Source: Kitasatospora herbaricolor (lineage in GTDB: Bacteria; Actinomycetota; Actinomycetes; Streptomycetales; Streptomycetaceae). From it: a stretch of 64,000 nt of DNA. Shown one piece after another: positions 60,292 to 64,000 of the stretch. The stretch lies in assembly GCF_030813695.1 (NCBI RefSeq), contig NZ_JAUSVA010000002.1:5642001-5706000 (forward strand). Reading direction: 5' to 3'. The translations under genes and the position numbers were made by a program. Below the pieces are notes generated by a model, which made no database searches, was not told where the DNA came from, and saw nothing but the letters and a program-made list of their open reading frames with translations. Within the stretch, counting starts at the first letter, position 1. Every line of letters starts with the position of its first letter.

Positions 60292-61704
60292 ATGACGAGA
60301 ACTCCGGACAGCGTCGTCCGTACCTTCATCGAGCAGCACGAGAGCGCCTTCCTGGCCGATCTCGCCGACTGGCTCGCCATCCCCTCCGTCTCCGCCGACC
60401 CCGGCCGCTCCGGGGAGGTCCGCCGCTCCGCCGAGTGGCTGGTGGACAAGCTGCGGGAGACCGGCTTCCCGGTGGCGGAGGTCTGGGAGACCGACGGCCT
60501 GCCGGCGGTGTTCGCCGAGTGGCCGTCCGGGGACTCGTCCGCGCCCACCGTTCTCGTCTACGGCCACCACGACGTCCAGCCCGCGGCCAAGGAGGACGGC
60601 TGGGCGACCGAGCCGTTCACCCCGACCGTGGTCGGCCGCCGGCTGTTCGCCCGCGGTGCCGCGGACGACAAGGGCCAGGTCTTCTTCCACACCCTGGGGG
60701 TGCGGGCGCACCTGGCCGCGACCGGCCGCAGCGCGCCCGCCGTCAACCTCAAGCTGCTGATCGAGGGCGAGGAGGAGTCCGGCTCGCCGCACTTCGCCGA
60801 CCTGGTCCGGCGCGAGGCCGCGCGGCTCGCCTCCGACGTGGTGATCATCTCGGACACCGGGATGTGGTCCGAGGACACCCCGACCGTCTGCACCGGCATG
60901 CGCGGCCTGGCCGACGCCCAGATCGACCTCTTCGGCCCGGGCACCGACATCCACTCCGGCTCCTTCGGCGGAGCCGTCCCCAACCCGGCCTCGGTCGCGG
61001 CGGAGCTGGCGGCCGCCCTGCACGACGCGGACCGCCGGGTGGACGTCCCGGGCTTCTACGACGGCATCGTCGAGCTGACCGACCGCGAGCGCGAACTCTT
61101 CGCCGAACTGCCCTTCGACGAGGCCCAGTGGCTGCGGGTCGCCAAGTCGTACGGGACGCAGGGCGAGGCCGGCTACAGCACCCTGGAGCGGGTCTGGGCC
61201 CGGCCGACCGCCGAGGTGAACGGCATCTGGGGCGGCTACACCGGGCCCGGCGGCAAGACCATCGTGCCGGCCTCGGCGCACCTCAAGCTCTCCTTCCGGC
61301 TGGTCGCCGGACAGGAGATCGAGAAGATCCGCGAGGCCGTCCGGGCGTGGGTCGCGGCCCGGGTGCCCGACGGCATCCGGTACGAGCTGGTCTTCCCCGG
61401 CGCGACCCGGCCGTGCCTGACCCCGTTGGACCACCCGGCGCTGCAGTCCACCGTCCGGGCGATGGGGCGGGCCTTCGAGAAGAAGATCCTCTTCACCCGT
61501 GAGGGCGGCTCCGGGCCGGCCGCAGACCTGCAGGACGTGCTCGGCGCGCCGGTGCTCTTCCTGGGCATCTCGGTGCCCTCGGACGGCTGGCACTCCGTCA
61601 ACGAGAAGGTCGAGCTGGACCTGCTGCGCAAGGGTGTGGAGGCCACCGCCTACCTGTGGGGCGACCTGGCGGAGACCTGGCGGCCGGGCGGCGAGAGCGA
61701 GTGA
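60292..61704 (+). CDS. M20/M25/M40-family dipeptidase
   Basis: 470 aa zinc peptidase. Metal and catalytic motifs: VYGHHDVQP (His, Asp), RGAADDKGQ (bridging Asp), EGEEESGSP (catalytic Glu and ligand Glu) and HSGSFGG in the dimerisation lid. Comparable in length to CNDP/DapE-like dipeptidases. No ribosome binding site; TAAAGT at 60279-60284, seven bases before the ATG, suggests a leaderless transcript. nudC follows after 38 bases and may be co-transcribed. Confidence 0.92.
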   Translation: MTRTPDSVVRTFIEQHESAFLADLADWLAIPSVSADPGRSGEVRRSAEWLVDKLRETGFPVAEVWETDGLPAVFAEWPSGDSSAPTVLVYGHHDVQPAAKEDGWATEPFTPTVVGRRLFARGAADDKGQVFFHTLGVRAHLAATGRSAPAVNLKLLIEGEEESGSPHFADLVRREAARLASDVVIISDTGMWSEDTPTVCTGMRGLADAQIDLFGPGTDIHSGSFGGAVPNPASVAAELAAALHDADRRVDVPGFYDGIVELTDRERELFAELPFDEAQWLRVAKSYGTQGEAGYSTLERVWARPTAEVNGIWGGYTGPGGKTIVPASAHLKLSFRLVAGQEIEKIREAVRAWVAARVPDGIRYELVFPGATRPCLTPLDHPALQSTVRAMGRAFEKKILFTREGGSGPAADLQDVLGAPVLFLGISVPSDGWHSVNEKVELDLLRKGVEATAYLWGDLAETWRPGGESE

Positions 61705-61742
61705 CGGACCTGACGATTCTTCACGTGGGGATGGAACCTTAA

Positions 61743-62684
61743 GTGAGCACCGTGCCTGAGACCGAACGTCCGAAGGCCCTCGCGCTGGCCAGGGCCGGTG
61801 TCGACCGTGCCGCGCAGCACCGGGTCGACGAGCCCTGGCTCGCCGCGGCCTGGAGCCACCCCACCACCAAGGTGCTGCCGATCGCCGGCGGCGAGGCCTT
61901 CGTGGTGGACACCGAGGAGGGCACCGAGCTGGTGCTGCTGCCCTCCTTCGAGGCGCCGCAGAAGGGCGACCGCTACTTCCTCGGCACCGACGACGACGGC
62001 GTCTCCTACTTCGCGCTGGCCGGCGAGACCCTGCCGGGGCGCCTCGACGGCGACGCCCGGCCGGCCGGGCTGCGCGAGGTGGGGGCGATGCTCTCCGACC
62101 GCGACGCCGGGCTGCTGGTGCACGCGGTCGCGCTGGAGCACTGGCACCGCCTGCACAGCTTCTGCTCGCGCTGCGGGCACCCGACCGAGAAGGCCGGGGC
62201 CGGCCACCTGCGGCGCTGCACGTCCTGCGCGGCCGAGCACTATCCGCGCACCGACCCGGCGGTGATCATGATGATCACCGACGAGCAGGACCGCTGCCTG
62301 CTGGGCCGGCAGGCGATCTGGCCGGAGGGCCGCTGGTCGACCCTGGCCGGCTTCGTCGAGCCCGGTGAGTCGATCGAGGCGGCGGTCGCCCGCGAGGTCT
62401 TCGAGGAGGCCGGCGTTCGGGTCGCCGAGGTCTCCTACGTGGCGAGCCAGCCCTGGCCGTTCCCGAGCAGCCTGATGCTGGGCTTCATGGGGCGGGCCGA
62501 TCCGGGCGGCACCGCGATCACGGTGGACGGCGAGGAACTGGCCGAGGCGCGCTGGTTCTCCCGCGAGGAGCTGCGGGCCGGCATGGCGGCGGGGGAGATC
62601 CTGCCCCCCTCCGGGATCTCGATCGCCCGGCACCTGGTCGAGCTCTGGTACGGCGAACCGCTGCCGGCGGCGGCCCGCTGGTAG
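61743..62684 (+). CDS. nudC: NAD(+) diphosphatase / NAD decapping enzyme
   Basis: 313 aa. Four-Cys zinc ribbon (CSRCGHP and CTSCAAEHYPR, about 140-165), Nudix box GFVEPGESIEAAVAREVFEEAG (in part, about 203-224) and the NudC signature SQPWPFPSS just after it. Cleaves NADH and removes NAD caps from RNA 5' ends. GTG start with GGATGGAACC upstream. A bulged hairpin follows. In Streptomyces I would expect a mycoredoxin gene next; here a GntR gene is next. Confidence 0.94.
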   Translation: MSTVPETERPKALALARAGVDRAAQHRVDEPWLAAAWSHPTTKVLPIAGGEAFVVDTEEGTELVLLPSFEAPQKGDRYFLGTDDDGVSYFALAGETLPGRLDGDARPAGLREVGAMLSDRDAGLLVHAVALEHWHRLHSFCSRCGHPTEKAGAGHLRRCTSCAAEHYPRTDPAVIMMITDEQDRCLLGRQAIWPEGRWSTLAGFVEPGESIEAAVAREVFEEAGVRVAEVSYVASQPWPFPSSLMLGFMGRADPGGTAITVDGEELAEARWFSREELRAGMAAGEILPPSGISIARHLVELWYGEPLPAAARW

Positions 62685-62745
62685 GGGCGGCCCGCCGGGA
62701 GCGGCGGCGGAATCGCGCCTTCGGTTGTCCACGAAGGGGCGTGTG

Positions 62746-62787
62746 ATCGAAATTAGGGGCGCGAGGCTATCGGCCGAGCGCCCCTAT
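62746..62787 (+). terminator. terminator after nudC
   Basis: GAAAT-(T)-AGGGGCGC pairs with GCGCCCCT-ATTTC, 13 bp with one bulged T. The rest of the 62685-63057 gap has no gene. Confidence 0.65.
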
Positions 62788-63057
62788 TTCCTGCCTGTTT
62801 TCCCGGCCGGTCGGACGGGGCCGCGACCGGCCGGCGCCCGCGGGGGAGTACCGCACTGGTCACCGCCCCGCCCCCGGGCCCCCGCCCGGGCCGGGCGGGG
62901 CACCGGCAACGACCTCGCAATCGCCCCGGCGGCCTCGCGAAAGCGGCCCGTCCGGTTCTGCCCGGCCCGCTCCCGGGCAATCAGGGAATCCGCCGGATCG
63001 GCCGGTTCCGGCGGGTTCGGCTGAAATCGGCGAAGCCCGATCGCTACATTCACTCGG

Positions 63058-63927
63058 GTGACAATCCCACGGGGCAGTGCCCAATCCCCCAAGTACCAGA
63101 GGCTCGCGGCGGACCTGCGCCGCCGGATCGCCGCCGGCGAGTTCACCGCCGACGACCCGCTCCCGGTCGAGGGCGAGCTGGAGAAGCAGTACGGGGTGGC
63201 CCGCAACACCGTCCGGCTGGCGGTGGACGTGCTGGTCAACGAGGGCCGGCTGGTCCGGCTCCAGGGCAAGGGCACCTACCTGCGGGAGCACCCCGTACTG
63301 GACCACCGCGCCTACGGGCCCAGCCTGCTGCCCGGGCAGCGGGACTGCCTGGCCGCGCCCACCGACATCTACACGAAAGAGGCCGCCGAGGCAGGCCGGG
63401 AGTTGACGTCCGACTTCGAGATGCTGATCGTCCGGGCCCGGGTGGACATCGCGGAGCGGCTCGGCCTGCGGCCCGGTGAGGCGATCGTGGTGCGCCGCCA
63501 GCTGCGGATGCTGGACCGCGAGCCCTACTCCATCGAGGAGAGCCACTACCGCGCCGGGCTGGCCGCCGGCACCCCGCTGATGGAACCCGACCAGGTCGAG
63601 GGCGGGGACGAGGCGGTGCTCGCCGCGCTCGGCCGCACCGAGATCGGCGCGGTGGACCACATGGTCGCGCGGATGCCCGGGCCCGAGGAGGCGCAGTGGT
63701 TCCAGGGCGGGCCGGGGGTGCCGCTGGTGGTGCAGACCCGGGTCACCTACGACCGGCGCGGACCGGTCCGGGTGATCGAGACCCGCTACTCGGCGGACCG
63801 CTGCCGGTTGGTCTACGGCATCGGCGACCTCGGGGCGCGGACCACCCTGCCCGCACCGGCCACGCCGGTGGACACCGCCCGGACGGAGCTGCGGGCGGCC
63901 GACGGCGTGCGGGCGGACGTGTCCTGA
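63058..63927 (+). CDS. GntR/UTRA (HutC-type) transcriptional regulator
   Basis: 289 aa. GntR winged helix at about 10-80 (YQRLAADLRRRIAAGEF, VEGELEKQYGVARNTVRLAV) and a UTRA ligand-binding domain at about 110-275. A TACATT box at 63045-63050 and no ribosome binding site point to a leaderless GTG start. Its target genes are not evident in the window; it may control the gene to the right beyond the window edge. Confidence 0.9.
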   Translation: MTIPRGSAQSPKYQRLAADLRRRIAAGEFTADDPLPVEGELEKQYGVARNTVRLAVDVLVNEGRLVRLQGKGTYLREHPVLDHRAYGPSLLPGQRDCLAAPTDIYTKEAAEAGRELTSDFEMLIVRARVDIAERLGLRPGEAIVVRRQLRMLDREPYSIEESHYRAGLAAGTPLMEPDQVEGGDEAVLAALGRTEIGAVDHMVARMPGPEEAQWFQGGPGVPLVVQTRVTYDRRGPVRVIETRYSADRCRLVYGIGDLGARTTLPAPATPVDTARTELRAADGVRADVS

Positions 63928-64000
63928 CCCGGCCCGCCGCAGGTCGGCGCCCGCCGTCGGCGGGGCCGGTGCGGGAAGTGCCGGGGCGGGAAGTGCCGGG

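Noticed and set aside
62725..63024. A 99-codon plus-strand frame between nudC and the GntR gene
   Set aside because: It begins before and runs through the nudC terminator hairpin and is Arg/Pro/Ala-rich without a ribosome binding site.

Overview
The window is chromosomal DNA of a high-GC filamentous actinomycete, best placed in the Streptomycetaceae (Streptomyces or Kitasatospora). The grounds are third-position G/C, many GTG and TTG starts, leaderless-looking promoters, long GC hairpin terminators, and gene neighbourhoods I recognise from Streptomyces. No rRNA, tRNA or CRISPR array was seen.

The core backbone from 1 to 8930 and from 18105 to about 24400 follows, as I recall it, the Mycobacterium tuberculosis Rv1205-Rv1239 neighbourhood: LOG-family protein, FolP2-like protein, DivIVA-domain protein, Tag glycosylase, DUF3117, O-methyltransferase, SigE-like ECF sigma factor with its zinc anti-sigma factor, TatB, then Mrp, DUF1003, an MgtE-N/CBS protein and CorA. 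The HtrA-type protease expected between the anti-sigma factor and TatB is absent.

From 8945 to 18117 this backbone is interrupted by a 9.2-kb integrative element. It is bounded by a 13-bp direct repeat that is the last three sense codons and stop of mrp. It carries a tyrosine integrase, an excisionase-like HTH protein, a DUF3987 replication-type protein, a second HTH protein, a small unknown protein, a GntR repressor, and cargo: an XRE regulator, an accessory peptide deformylase and a low-GC protein with GIY-YIG nuclease residues. Two gene-free, repeat-rich stretches (10702-11902 and 13241-13926) look like origin or control DNA. No FtsK/TraB-type transfer gene is visible, so it would be non-conjugative or mobilised by another element.

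From 24800 to 35900 lie housekeeping and conserved actinobacterial genes: SUFU-domain protein, MarC, PHP phosphoesterase, DUF6758, a 48-aa protein, two alpha/beta hydrolases, a DEAD-box helicase, a ferritin-like protein, DUF3107 and a TetR regulator. From 36200 to 40600 there is a small surface-carbohydrate group (PelF/DUF3492-type glycosyltransferase, membrane protein, epimerase). MoeZ follows, then a large pseudokinase/flippase-type membrane protein, an alkyltransferase-like DNA repair protein and an AdnA-AdnB-like helicase-nuclease pair.

From 53000 to the end are a PP2C phosphatase, an endonuclease/exonuclease/phosphatase-family protein, a PadR-regulated ABC exporter operon, an M20 dipeptidase, NudC and a GntR/UTRA regulator. 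The most notable observations are the element in mrp, its repeat architecture and GIY-YIG cargo, the missing protease in the sigE locus, possible non-canonical start codons at two genes, and an in-frame minisatellite inside the AdnA-like motor.
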